Shown in pieces: positions 1-6,570 of a stretch of DNA of 8,184 nucleotides. Position 1 is the stretch's first letter, and each line of letters starts with the position of its first letter. A program made the position numbers and the translations under genes. A model generated the notes under the pieces. It was not told the origin of the DNA. It made no database searches and saw only the letters and a program-made list of their open reading frames with translations. Source of the stretch: Fidelibacterota bacterium (GTDB taxonomy: Bacteria; Fidelibacterota; Fidelibacteria; Fidelibacterales; DSDE01); NCBI GenBank assembly GCA_011049095.1, contig DSDE01000012.1, positions 1-8,184 of the forward strand, written 5' to 3'.

Positions 1-1
1 C

Positions 2-310
2 GGTTCAGCTTTTATATTTCTGCTGCTCCTGGCCTATGTTTACTTAGCAAGTTATTTTCTAAAAGAAAAAAGCTCATCGCTGCCAGCAAAATCGGGCTTC
101 ATCCTTCTCAAGGTGAGTGAAATGAGCTGCGCCCACTGTGTCGCCAATGCAAAAAAGGCTTTGGAAAGTCTGGAATCGGTACAGACAGCCAGCCCAAACT
201 TTCAAAAAGGTGAAATTGAGCTATGGGGAAAGGCCGATGATGCAGAGCTGAAAGAAGCGTTGCTGGCTGCTGGCTACACCGTAAGCGAAATTCAGCGCAC
301 TCAAAAATAA
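2..310 (+). CDS. 3' end of membrane protein with C-terminal heavy-metal-associated (HMA) domain
   Basis: The reading frame is open from the window edge to the TAA at 308-310, so the N-terminus is missing. The visible 102 residues begin with a hydrophobic segment (SAFIFLLLLAYVYLASYFL) that looks like a final transmembrane helix, then a short polar linker, then a domain of about 65 residues. That domain starts with MSCAHC, the MxCxxC soft-metal site of HMA (MerP/CopZ-like) domains, and ends in the usual 'AGYTV' strand. The two cysteines would bind Cu(I), Zn(II), Hg(II) or a similar ion on the cytoplasmic side and pass it to or from the membrane part. Families with this layout that I know of are the SO_0444-type Cu/Zn efflux permeases and MerTP fusions; the permease is my first guess, but the deciding membrane part lies outside the window. 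A methionine at 113 is internal to the frame and unlikely to be the true start. Confidence is high for the HMA domain and low for the exact transporter family. Confidence 0.85.
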   Translation, partial: GSAFIFLLLLAYVYLASYFLKEKSSSLPAKSGFILLKVSEMSCAHCVANAKKALESLESVQTASPNFQKGEIELWGKADDAELKEALLAAGYTVSEIQRTQK

Positions 311-312
311 TA

Positions 313-342
313 TTGAAAAAGCTTCGGTTTATCTGCTATATT
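313..342 (+). promoter_or_regulatory. Probable sigma70-like promoter of the acetyltransferase gene
   Basis: TTGAAA at 313-318 and TATATT at 337-342 each match five of six bases of the -35 and -10 consensus and are separated by 18 bases. Transcription would begin near 349-350, about 30 bases before the ATG at 379, which has a strong AGGAGGG ribosome binding site at 368-374. The placement just after the upstream stop codon fits a promoter for the next gene. The spacer contains C(TTCG)G at 322-327, a stable tetraloop in RNA, but its stem is only about four pairs and no T-run follows, so I do not call it a terminator. Confidence 0.55.
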
Positions 343-359
343 GCTTAGCAGATATCTGC
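330..359. repeat. Nested inverted repeats over the -10 box and start site (operator-like)
   Basis: ATCTGCTA (331-338) is followed after seven bases by its exact reverse complement TAGCAGAT (346-353); T330/A354 extends the arms to nine base pairs. Overlapping it, GCAGATATCTGC (348-359) is a perfect 12-base palindrome. The element ATCTGC therefore occurs three times in alternating orientation. It covers the predicted -10 box and transcription start, a typical place for a repressor site. An A-run rather than a T-run follows, which argues against a rightward terminator. The bound regulator, if any, is unknown. Confidence 0.4.
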
Positions 360-378
360 AAAAAAACAGGAGGGAAGA

Positions 379-425
379 ATGAGTGCAAAAAAGATGACAA
401 TACGTCGGATGAGTCAAAATGATGG
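379..425 (+). pseudogene. Displaced N-terminus of the GNAT acetyltransferase gene, cut off by a small deletion
   Basis: An ATG at 379 follows an excellent ribosome binding site (AGGAGGG at 368-374) and reads MSAKKMTIRRMSQND, which looks like the first strand and helix start of a GNAT protein. This frame then runs out of family-like sequence and stops at the TAG near 526. The matching continuation, WAAAEGWDPGKQDTACFY and on into the protein at 501, lies in another frame beginning at 423, directly behind a TGA at 420-422. Relatives of this family, as I remember them, have about six more residues between these two stretches. The simplest reading is a deletion of about 19 bases at the junction near 421-423. 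No ATG, GTG or TTG occurs in the downstream frame between 423 and 500. A sequencing or assembly error is possible but would be unusually large. Confidence 0.6.
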
Positions 426-500
426 GCTGCTGCAGAAGGGTGGGATCCCGGCAAACAGGATACCGCGTGTTTCTATAATAGCGACCCCGATGGATTTTTT

Positions 501-1211
501 ATGGGACTCTTGGACGATGAGCCGGTAGCAAGTATTTCCGCAGTGCGCTATGGTGATAATTTTGGCTTTATCGGCTTCTATATTGTAAAAAATTCGCTTC
601 GGGGAAATGGTTTGGGAGCTAAACTGGCAGATGCGGCTCTTCATTATCTCGAGGGACGAAATATTGGTTTGGATGGCGTGCTAGACCAGCAGGAATACTA
701 TCAGCGCCACGGTTTTACTATTGCCCATCGCAATATTCGCTTTGCCTGCAGCGGCGGCGGCGAAAAACCAGACAATTTTTCTTTCAGCAGTCTTGCCAAT
801 ATTCCTTTTGAAAAGATTACCGATTATGATGCTCAGCACTTTTTTACCAGACGGGATAATTTTCTGAATAGCTGGATAAAAGCTGAAGGACATTATGGGC
901 TGGCATTGATTCAGCAGCAGCAAATCCGCGCTTATGGCGTTATCCGTCCCTGTATAGAAGGCTATAAAATCGGGCCGCTTTTTGCGGAAAACGGCCATCT
1001 TGCGGAAGCGCTTTTTCTCGCCCTGAAAAGTCATACTCCCGAAAATGACTCTGTTTATTTAGATATTCCCGAACTCAACAAAAATGGCTTAGAACTAGCG
1101 GAAAAGTACGAAATGCAACAAGTTTTTGAGAAAGCCAGGATGTATAATCTCTTTGACCCCAAGCTGCCGCTGGAAAAAATCTTTGGCATCAGTTCTTTTG
1201 AATTGGGCTGA
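501..1211 (+). CDS. GNAT-family N-acetyltransferase, YitH-like tandem domains (N-terminus disrupted)
   Basis: This 236-residue frame encodes most of a two-domain acetyl-CoA-dependent N-acetyltransferase. The first GNAT domain shows the acetyl-CoA pyrophosphate-binding motif as RGNGLG (R-x-x-G-x-G, near residues 34-39) after the 'GFIGFYIV' strand. It is followed by GLDGVLDQQEYYQRHGF and HRNIRF...SGGG, which are typical of this subfamily. The C-terminal domain (about residues 130-236), with 'YGVIRPC..GYKIGPLF' and the final 'IFGISSFELG', matches the YitH-type second GNAT domain (Acetyltransf_18 type). The substrate is unknown. The methionine at 501 is only the first available start in this frame: it has no ribosome binding site, and clear family sequence (DPDGFF preceded by WAAAEGWDPG) extends upstream to 423. 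The true start was probably 379, now out of frame, so the gene is likely inactive, or truncated if translation restarts at 501. Family assignment is firm; functionality is doubtful. Confidence 0.82.
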   Translation: MGLLDDEPVASISAVRYGDNFGFIGFYIVKNSLRGNGLGAKLADAALHYLEGRNIGLDGVLDQQEYYQRHGFTIAHRNIRFACSGGGEKPDNFSFSSLANIPFEKITDYDAQHFFTRRDNFLNSWIKAEGHYGLALIQQQQIRAYGVIRPCIEGYKIGPLFAENGHLAEALFLALKSHTPENDSVYLDIPELNKNGLELAEKYEMQQVFEKARMYNLFDPKLPLEKIFGISSFELG

Positions 1212-1247
1212 GGACTCTGCTCTGATAGAATTCAGCTTTCAATAATT

Positions 1248-1287
1248 CAGATTAGCACTCGCATGGCTAATTCTGCAAGATTTCTTT
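1248..1287 (+). terminator. Possible weak terminator or hairpin after the acetyltransferase gene
   Basis: CAGATTAGC (1248-1256) and GCTAATTCTG (1266-1275) are complementary apart from one extra T and enclose a nine-base loop. A T-rich stretch (TTTCTTTT, about 1280-1287) follows only after a few bases, so the fit to an intrinsic terminator is imperfect. The rest of the 146-base gap between 1212 and 1357 contains a repeated AATTCAG and no convincing -35/-10 pair for the next gene. Confidence 0.25.
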
Positions 1288-1357
1288 TAGGAATTTTCCA
1301 CTACAAACCCTAATCTTTGTCGGTGAAAAAGAGAAAAATAAGTAAAAGGAGAAAAGG

Positions 1358-1933
1358 ATGAAAGCAAAGGTATTCTTATTGGTTTTGGCTATGACAAGTT
1401 TCGTATTTGCTTTTGAGCTGAATTTTATTGAAGAGCCTGTGAATGAAGAAACCGGTCGCACACCCACCAGCGAAGGTTCAATGATTTTTGGCATTTCGGG
1501 CAACACCGGTTACACAATCATCCAAAACAATTCCAATCATTTTTGGATATCTGTCTGGCCCAGCGCCTATAAGTTTATCCAGGATAATGTGGCTGTCGGT
1601 GGCGGGATTTCCTACGGTTTTCACATACAGGGAAATGTGGAAAATTACATTGGTGTGGGTCCCGGTATGATTTACTATACCGATTTCAGCAATATGCTGC
1701 CTTCATTTCTTCCTCAGGGAAAGACTTTTTTAGCAGGTCAGGTTCATTATGGCATAAGTCATCGCACCAAGCCATCTACTGTCACTCATAGTTTCATAAT
1801 GCAGGGGACCGCCGGTGCAAATCTCTTTTTTACACCGGAAAGAGCCTTCACGCCTTATGCTCAATTAGAAATGTTTGGCGGCAGCCTCCTGACATTTGAG
1901 CTGGGTCTCGCTATGGATATCTTTTATTATTAG
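1358..1933 (+). CDS. Exported protein, probable small outer-membrane beta-barrel
   Basis: I do not recognise a named family. The 191-residue product begins with a clear Sec signal peptide, MKAKVFLLVLAMTSFVFA, with likely cleavage before FELN, leaving a mature chain of about 173 residues. The mature part has no hydrophobic helix. It alternates polar and aromatic or aliphatic residues and is rich in glycine (for example VGGGISYGFHI, YIGVGPGMIYY, MFGGSLLTFELGLAM), as expected of amphipathic beta strands. It ends in DIFYY, and a C-terminal aromatic residue is the usual signal for insertion by the BAM machinery. The start is supported by AAAGGAG at 1345-1351, six bases before the ATG. The gene stands alone on the plus strand, converging with the glycan operon; nothing ties it functionally to that operon except proximity. 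Location in the outer membrane is inferred; a periplasmic beta-rich protein is the alternative. Confidence 0.75.
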   Translation: MKAKVFLLVLAMTSFVFAFELNFIEEPVNEETGRTPTSEGSMIFGISGNTGYTIIQNNSNHFWISVWPSAYKFIQDNVAVGGGISYGFHIQGNVENYIGVGPGMIYYTDFSNMLPSFLPQGKTFLAGQVHYGISHRTKPSTVTHSFIMQGTAGANLFFTPERAFTPYAQLEMFGGSLLTFELGLAMDIFYY

Positions 1934-1936
1934 CGC

Positions 1937-1970
1937 TTTGCGGCCTCAAGATATGCGGCGCAAATTTTAT
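1937..1970 (+). terminator. Likely intrinsic terminator of the beta-barrel gene
   Basis: TTTGCG (1937-1942) pairs with CGCAAA (1959-1964), and two further CC/GG pairs can form inside next to a bulged G. TTTTATT (1965-1971) follows directly, giving the stem plus T-run of a rho-independent terminator for the plus strand. It fills most of the 41-base gap between two convergent genes. On the minus strand no T-run follows the stem, so it should not stop the opposite operon efficiently. Confidence 0.5.
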
Positions 1971-1974
1971 TGTC

Positions 1975-2664
1975 TCAAATAGTCTCTATTCGCTTCTGCA
2001 TCAGGCTTTCTAAGTAGAGAAAATCCGAAAAACTGTCGATTTCAGCGGCATATTCTTCCGGAAAGATATAATGCCCGATTTTTCCCCCCAGCCGGTTGCC
2101 GGTTTTGAGAAAATGGTCGCGGGTGAAACAATAGACGCTGCCATTTTCCACATAGCGAATATCTTCCGGCTTCATATCCTGACGGCGGGGGCGATGGAGA
2201 AAATCATATTCCGCCACAGCTTCCTTTCCCTGAATGCGCCAAAAGAAACGGTGTGTCGGTGAAATGGTCAGCAGCGAATCGCATCTCTCTTTGAGAAAGC
2301 GCTCTATGATGGCATCGAGAGAATTTTCCGGTCGAAAAGGACTGGTGGCCTGAAGGAGAATGATGAGCTGGGGGGTAATTCCTTTCAATGCCAGATAGTC
2401 CAGCGCATGTGAAATGGCGCTTTCGGTGGTGGCGCTATCACCGGCAATTTCTGCAGGGCGGGGAATGATTTGCGCCCCAGCTTGGGTAGAAATGCAGGCA
2501 ATCTCTGCGTCATCAGTAGATACATAGATTTCATTTTCAAAGCGGCTTGATTTTGCATATTTGATGCTGTGTACAATGAGGGGCTTGCCGGCAATGGGAC
2601 GGATATTTTTCCTCGGCACACCTTTGCTGCCGCCCCGCGCTGGAATGATCGTGATAATTTTCAT
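1975..2664 (-). CDS. neuA: CMP-nonulosonate (acylneuraminate) cytidylyltransferase, NeuA-type
   Basis: This cytoplasmic enzyme would transfer CMP from CTP to a sialic acid or related nonulosonic acid, releasing pyrophosphate (EC 2.7.7.43-type reaction). At 229 residues it has the usual length of bacterial single-domain NeuA proteins. Visible family motifs are the CTP-binding loop IPARGGSKGVPRKN (residues 7-20), YVSTDD (47-52), LLQATSPFR (103-111), the RPRRQ segment (158-162), ENGSVY (173-178) and EIDSFSDF (208-215), whose Asp210 should help bind Mg2+. It is the last gene of the operon; its ATG overlaps the stop codon of the GT29-like gene by four bases (ATGA), so translation is probably coupled. 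The exact acid (Neu5Ac, legionaminic, pseudaminic or another) cannot be told by eye. PseF and LegF enzymes share these motifs, so the symbol denotes the family. No NeuB- or NeuC-like gene is present in the window. Confidence 0.9.
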   Translation of the reverse strand: MKIITIIPARGGSKGVPRKNIRPIAGKPLIVHSIKYAKSSRFENEIYVSTDDAEIACISTQAGAQIIPRPAEIAGDSATTESAISHALDYLALKGITPQLIILLQATSPFRPENSLDAIIERFLKERCDSLLTISPTHRFFWRIQGKEAVAEYDFLHRPRRQDMKPEDIRYVENGSVYCFTRDHFLKTGNRLGGKIGHYIFPEEYAAEIDSFSDFLYLESLMQKRIETI

Positions 2665-3266
2665 TTAATAAACTCCGTAAACTTTATAATTCGCCCTGAG
2701 GCTATTTGAGCTTCCACAAAAGCTTTTTCATCTTCAAGCTGGTGTTTACCGCCTTTTTTAAGAAGGCCCTTTTCGATGAGCCAGCGCTTCCAGGACGCTT
2801 CATTGTAGTGGGTTTGGCTGGCAATGAAGAAATCGTAGCCGTGGATGATAAGCTCCTGAAAATTTTCCAGTCCCCATAAAATGGCATTGAGTCCGGTGGT
2901 GGGACGGGTAACACCGGAAATTTTTTCATAGCGTTGCATATCTGCATAGGGAATAAGCTCATAGCGGTTTATTCCCACACCAAGACGTTTCTCGATTCGC
3001 TTGTGAATTGCATCCCCTTTGCGCTGGAGAATCCCCGCCGGCACAAAGACGATGATCCGCTTTCCATCCAGGTCATTTCGCCGCTTGAGTCCTTGGTTGG
3101 CGCCATTGAACCAGATGTCAGTTTTCGTGCCTACATAATCCTCAAAGCCGGCGCTGGAAAAATTATTGATGCGTCCCACTGTTTCAAATTGGTCGATTTT
3201 TTCACCCAATTTATGGTTGAGAATGGAATTTCCATTGGCAATGATGAGAATTTGCTTTGCCTTCAC
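2661..3266 (-). CDS. GT29 sialyltransferase-like protein with all four sialylmotifs
   Basis: The 201-residue product resembles the catalytic core of CAZy family GT29, which transfers sialic acid from CMP-sialic acid to a glycan. The four sialylmotifs appear in the family order. The large motif spans about residues 5-50 (ILIIANGNSIL, VGRINNF, GFEDYVGTKTD). The small motif is about 118-145 (GVTRPTTGLNAILWGL, then HGYDFF). Motif III is HYNE at 153-156, and the very small motif HxxxxE is His175-Glu180. The cysteine pair that links the large and small motifs in animal enzymes is absent, and there is no signal or membrane anchor, so the protein should be cytoplasmic. The start is GTG at 3264-3266, overlapping the GT4 stop by four bases (GTGA), with AGGAG about seven bases upstream. 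The downstream neuA-type gene would supply its donor, which strengthens the call. It is short for the family, and the acceptor is unknown. Confidence 0.82.
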   Translation of the reverse strand: MKAKQILIIANGNSILNHKLGEKIDQFETVGRINNFSSAGFEDYVGTKTDIWFNGANQGLKRRNDLDGKRIIVFVPAGILQRKGDAIHKRIEKRLGVGINRYELIPYADMQRYEKISGVTRPTTGLNAILWGLENFQELIIHGYDFFIASQTHYNEASWKRWLIEKGLLKKGGKHQLEDEKAFVEAQIASGRIIKFTEFIK

Positions 3267-4438
3267 CCGTTTTCTCCTAATCTTCTTATCAGAGCGGCAT
3301 AACGTTCAATTTGCAGCTTTCGGCAGAAATTGTCGTGATAGCGCTGCTGAGAGGCTTCTGCAAATTGTTGTCTGAGCTGCGAATTATTCGCCAGCTTATT
3401 GAGAAAATCGCACATTTGCTCTGGTTCATCAATGGGGAATAGGTAGCCATTTTCGCTATGTTTGACCAGCTCGGGAATGCCGTCCACATCGGAGCTGACA
3501 ACGGGAATCCCCAGCGCCATAGCTTCGAGAATCACCCTCGGCAGCGCTTCGCCCCGGCTGCTGAGCAAAAACGTATCGGCGGCGTAAATCAAGGGTAAGG
3601 CCGGCGCAACTTGCCCATGAAAAATGACCTTTTGAGAAAATGGGCTTTGCTTCACCTTTTTTTGCAAATTTTTAGCGAAAGCGCCTCGCAAGGGCCCCAC
3701 AAAATGGAGCATCGCCTCGGGAATCAAGTGAAAAATCTCCGCCATCTGATTAATAATCAGGTCTTGCCCTTTTCTGGGCTGAATACTGGACACATTCACA
3801 ATATGAAAACCATTATCTGAAAAACCCAGCTTGCGCCGCAGCTCGCTTTTGCTTTGTGCTAAAAGGGCATTGGCTTCAGATTCCCGAATACAATTGGGAA
3901 TATAAAAGCTAAAATTCGGGTCAAGCCCCAGATAATCATTCCACTCCTGACGCACCAAATCACTGACAAAAATCCGGTAAGGATGGGCAAGAATTTTCTC
4001 ACCGCCATTATGGCTTTCACTATTTCCACTGCTGACCAGATGTGAAAGACTTTCCCGCACGATGAGAATGCTGCTATCACCGGCCAATTTGCTGATGGGT
4101 GAAAAAAAACGGTGGGCATTGAGTCCATTGACAAATAAGAGCGCCGGTTTTAGTTTAGCGAGCCGGCGATGACGCACCGGGTCAAAAAGCGCCGATTCTG
4201 CCCAGCGTCGCAAACCAGTAAACGAGACAGGGTTTGGAAAGGCTTCACCTTTGGGCGACATATATCGGGGAATATTTTCCAGGGAATATCTGTCAATTGA
4301 TTTGGGCGCTGAAACGCCATCTGCAGTAATAAGGTGAAAATCGTGTCCACTGGCCTCCAGCGCAACCGCCACATCCCAGGCAGAAAGGGTCACGCCGCTG
4401 CTGGCCCCCATAATTCGGGTCAAAAGAGCAATTTGCAT
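3263..4438 (-). CDS. GT4-type (GT-B fold) glycosyltransferase
   Basis: This protein of 391 residues has the layout of retaining GT4 glycosyltransferases. An N-terminal Rossmann-like half starts MQIALLTRIMGASSGVTLSAW and forms the acceptor side. The C-terminal half carries VSSIQPRKGQDLII (donor phosphate contacts, about residues 216-229), FHGQV...LPLIYAADTFLLSS, and the EX7E motif GEALPRVILE (Glu297 and Glu305, counting from the ATG), followed by ALGIPVVSSDVDGIPELV and NGYLF. It would add one sugar from a nucleotide donor to a growing glycan or lipid carrier in the cytoplasm; the sugar cannot be predicted. I place the start at the ATG ending at 4438, which shares one base with the upstream stop (TGATG). 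A TTG one codon earlier (4439-4441) is the alternative and gives 392 residues. The ribosome binding site is weak (GGGAA), so coupling to the upstream gene probably drives translation. Confidence 0.88.
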   Translation of the reverse strand: MQIALLTRIMGASSGVTLSAWDVAVALEASGHDFHLITADGVSAPKSIDRYSLENIPRYMSPKGEAFPNPVSFTGLRRWAESALFDPVRHRRLAKLKPALLFVNGLNAHRFFSPISKLAGDSSILIVRESLSHLVSSGNSESHNGGEKILAHPYRIFVSDLVRQEWNDYLGLDPNFSFYIPNCIRESEANALLAQSKSELRRKLGFSDNGFHIVNVSSIQPRKGQDLIINQMAEIFHLIPEAMLHFVGPLRGAFAKNLQKKVKQSPFSQKVIFHGQVAPALPLIYAADTFLLSSRGEALPRVILEAMALGIPVVSSDVDGIPELVKHSENGYLFPIDEPEQMCDFLNKLANNSQLRQQFAEASQQRYHDNFCRKLQIERYAALIRRLGENG

Positions 4439-6570
4439 CAATGTTGTTCCCGGGCTGCTTCGGCGATAATCTCATACATACGATGGTATGTTCCTAAAGG
4501 ATAATACCAGGCATAAACAGTGGGGATGATTATTTCCAGTTTCCAGCGGTCTTTTTCAATGAGTTTCCATAAAGCATCACTGCCCATCTTGTGCCGGAAA
4601 CCCCACATTGTGTTAATTCCCAGAAAGACGGGCAGATCATTTTTCAGCAAAAAATCGACTGCCCCCACTTGGCAGCCTAAAGACTCTACCGCTTGGATTA
4701 TTTCTAGATCCCAGCGTTTTTCCTGCATCTGAAGATGAAATTGCCGGTTCACTTCCACAAACTGATCATAATCCTTTGGCAGCATGTCACGAGAGTGAAT
4801 AAATGGCTTGGGACTGCAAACGCCATAATAACAGAGAATTTTACCACAAGCAACATGTGCACGATAGGTCGCGCGATAGCCCTTTGCATCTGCCGTGTCG
4901 GTAAATTCTACAGCCATCAAAGAGGAGCTGCCCCCTTTTTTTTGCAGAACTTTAATTCGCTGACTCTGTTCGGCGAGTTTTTGATGAACGGTCTCATCCG
5001 AATCAACGGCGCTGAGCATCTGCATTCCTTTGCCGCCGATTTCATTATTGGTGCGTAAAATGACCTGAGCATATTTTTCCCGAAAAGCAGTCAGCTCGGC
5101 CATCGCAAGATTCTCATCGGGTGACAAAACAATAAAATCTGGTGTCTGGAGTCCGGCTTTTCGCCAGGCAGCGAAGCTCAGGTCTTTTTGATCGTAGCTA
5201 TCAAAAGCTAGGATCGAATTGATAATCAGCGCATCAGGCTTGGCTTTGGAAAGGGGTTTTTCCATCCTGCGAATGTCTGCCTTGCTTGTCCCTTCCGGTT
5301 TATTGCGAAAGAAGATGATATCTGCCTGCATGGGCGAAAAAACCTGTTTCAGACCACTTGTATTCTCAAAAGCAAGCTTTTCCTGCTTGCGGAAATTTTC
5401 TTTATAGCCAAAACGTTCAATCAGCGGAAAGCGCCCCATATAGCGTCCCAGAAAAAAAATCGTTTTGGCGCTAGGCTGCGCAGTTGGCTGTTTGGAGTGT
5501 AAGTTTTTCATAGCTTCTGTCAGGCGCGCTGTATTTTGGCCGTCAAAGCGGAGCCATTGCTGAAGCTGCTCCGACTGCTCCGGGGAAATAGTGTATTCCC
5601 GATTAAACCAAGGCCTTCGTTCTGAGAGCATCTTTTTGAAGGTGATTCCCACACCCAGCGGCGTAAAATCGTGGCTGCCATAGCGATTTTCTTTGCCGCA
5701 GAAATCTTGGATAAACCAGGTGGGAATGCCGGCAAGCATCGCTTCGATTCCCGCCGTGGAACTAATGGTGAGAGCATAACGGGCCGTCTGGAAAAGCTTG
5801 AGAATGGGTTCATTGGAAACAGTAAGATTAGAAGGAATTTTGAAATTTCTCATCAGGTCTGGAAGGGCGTATTTCAATTGATGGGTATGTCCGGTTTTTG
5901 CTGCAAAGCGAGGCTTGAGAATAATCTGGAACTGAGGATTATTTTCTGCCAGCCGAATGATATTGAGCAAGAGTTCTTGCCGCTCGGTTTTGCTTTTAGG
6001 AAAAGTCGGCTGCTCGAGATAGAGTATCTCATCCTGCACATTCCGCTCCTGTTGCTGAAGCTTTTCATATAGTGCATCAAAACGGGGAATGCCGGTGGGA
6101 ATCACTTTGGTCTGCATGGTATCAATAAGACCGGTATTGAGAATCGCTTTTTCAGCTTCGATGCCTGGCGTCCAGATTAAATCACAGAATGAGCGGCGAT
6201 AGACACCTCGCAAATATCCTTCTGAATTATTCTTCAGCAAAAGCCCTACATAGCCGGCGGCAAAGCGGGTGGCATAGCCCTTTTTTCGGGAATAGCGGAC
6301 AAATCGGGGCATAAATTTTCGCGGCACACTACCAATGACGGCCACCTGATATTCTTTATCGAGGTAAGAATAGATGCCATTCTCCGATACAATATCATAG
6401 GGAATCCCATTCAGCAGTATTTTGACATCATCAGAAATCCAGTTCTTTTCAAAACGACGGATCATCAATATCGTTTTCACATCGTAAGATGCATCTTGCA
6501 GCCGACGAATAACAGGCGCCAGTGTGGTGATAAAACTGTCAAACTGCAGAATAAATAAAAAATCATTCAT
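4438..6570 (-). CDS. Two-domain fusion: DUF6716-like GT-B glycosyltransferase + ATP-grasp-like domain
   Basis: One continuous 710-residue frame joins two modules. Residues 1 to about 355 look like a GT-B glycosyltransferase of the DUF6716 type found in surface-glycan loci: ILYLEQPTFPKSKTER (182-197), IILKPR (216-221), and the donor-site-like ISSTAGIEAMLAGIPTWFI (269-287). A polar linker (about 356-370) leads to residues 371-710, which resemble an ATP-grasp ligase. This half has an NSILAFDSYDQKDLSFAAW preATP-type segment (451-469), the glycine loop VILRTNNEIGGKGM (503-516), a KGYRATYRAHVACGKIL strand pair (563-579) and the metal-site region VDF (638-640) plus LGINTMWG (650-657). Two usual ATP-grasp residues differ: Arg506 stands where Lys is common, and Gly651 where the Glu of E-x-N is expected. 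No signal or membrane segment is seen. AGGAG lies seven bases before the ATG, which overlaps the lipoprotein gene by eight bases. Sugar donor, ligation substrate and whether the ATP-grasp half is active are unknown. Confidence 0.75.
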   Translation of the reverse strand: MNDFLFILQFDSFITTLAPVIRRLQDASYDVKTILMIRRFEKNWISDDVKILLNGIPYDIVSENGIYSYLDKEYQVAVIGSVPRKFMPRFVRYSRKKGYATRFAAGYVGLLLKNNSEGYLRGVYRRSFCDLIWTPGIEAEKAILNTGLIDTMQTKVIPTGIPRFDALYEKLQQQERNVQDEILYLEQPTFPKSKTERQELLLNIIRLAENNPQFQIILKPRFAAKTGHTHQLKYALPDLMRNFKIPSNLTVSNEPILKLFQTARYALTISSTAGIEAMLAGIPTWFIQDFCGKENRYGSHDFTPLGVGITFKKMLSERRPWFNREYTISPEQSEQLQQWLRFDGQNTARLTEAMKNLHSKQPTAQPSAKTIFFLGRYMGRFPLIERFGYKENFRKQEKLAFENTSGLKQVFSPMQADIIFFRNKPEGTSKADIRRMEKPLSKAKPDALIINSILAFDSYDQKDLSFAAWRKAGLQTPDFIVLSPDENLAMAELTAFREKYAQVILRTNNEIGGKGMQMLSAVDSDETVHQKLAEQSQRIKVLQKKGGSSSLMAVEFTDTADAKGYRATYRAHVACGKILCYYGVCSPKPFIHSRDMLPKDYDQFVEVNRQFHLQMQEKRWDLEIIQAVESLGCQVGAVDFLLKNDLPVFLGINTMWGFRHKMGSDALWKLIEKDRWKLEIIIPTVYAWYYPLGTYHRMYEIIAEAAREQH

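Noticed and set aside
319..330. C(TTCG)G tetraloop hairpin as a terminator for the HMA gene
   Set aside because: The stem is only about four pairs including a G-T pair, and no T-run follows.
681..1034. A 117-residue minus-strand open frame inside the acetyltransferase gene
   Set aside because: The opposite strand encodes continuous GNAT family sequence; this frame is a by-product of its codon pattern.
1252..1260. TTAGCACTC, identical to the left arm of the CIRCE heat-shock operator
   Set aside because: The right arm GAGTGCTAA is not found nine bases downstream (the bases there are ATTCTGCAA), and the next gene is not a chaperone. The bases are better explained by the local hairpin.
2934..3302. 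A 122-residue plus-strand open frame opposite the GT29-like gene
   Set aside because: It lies antisense to a gene with clear family motifs, shows no recognisable domain and has no ribosome binding site; it is a shadow frame.
5671..6072. A 133-residue plus-strand open frame inside the fusion gene
   Set aside because: It is antisense to the conserved glycosyltransferase half, and its composition does not suggest a real protein.
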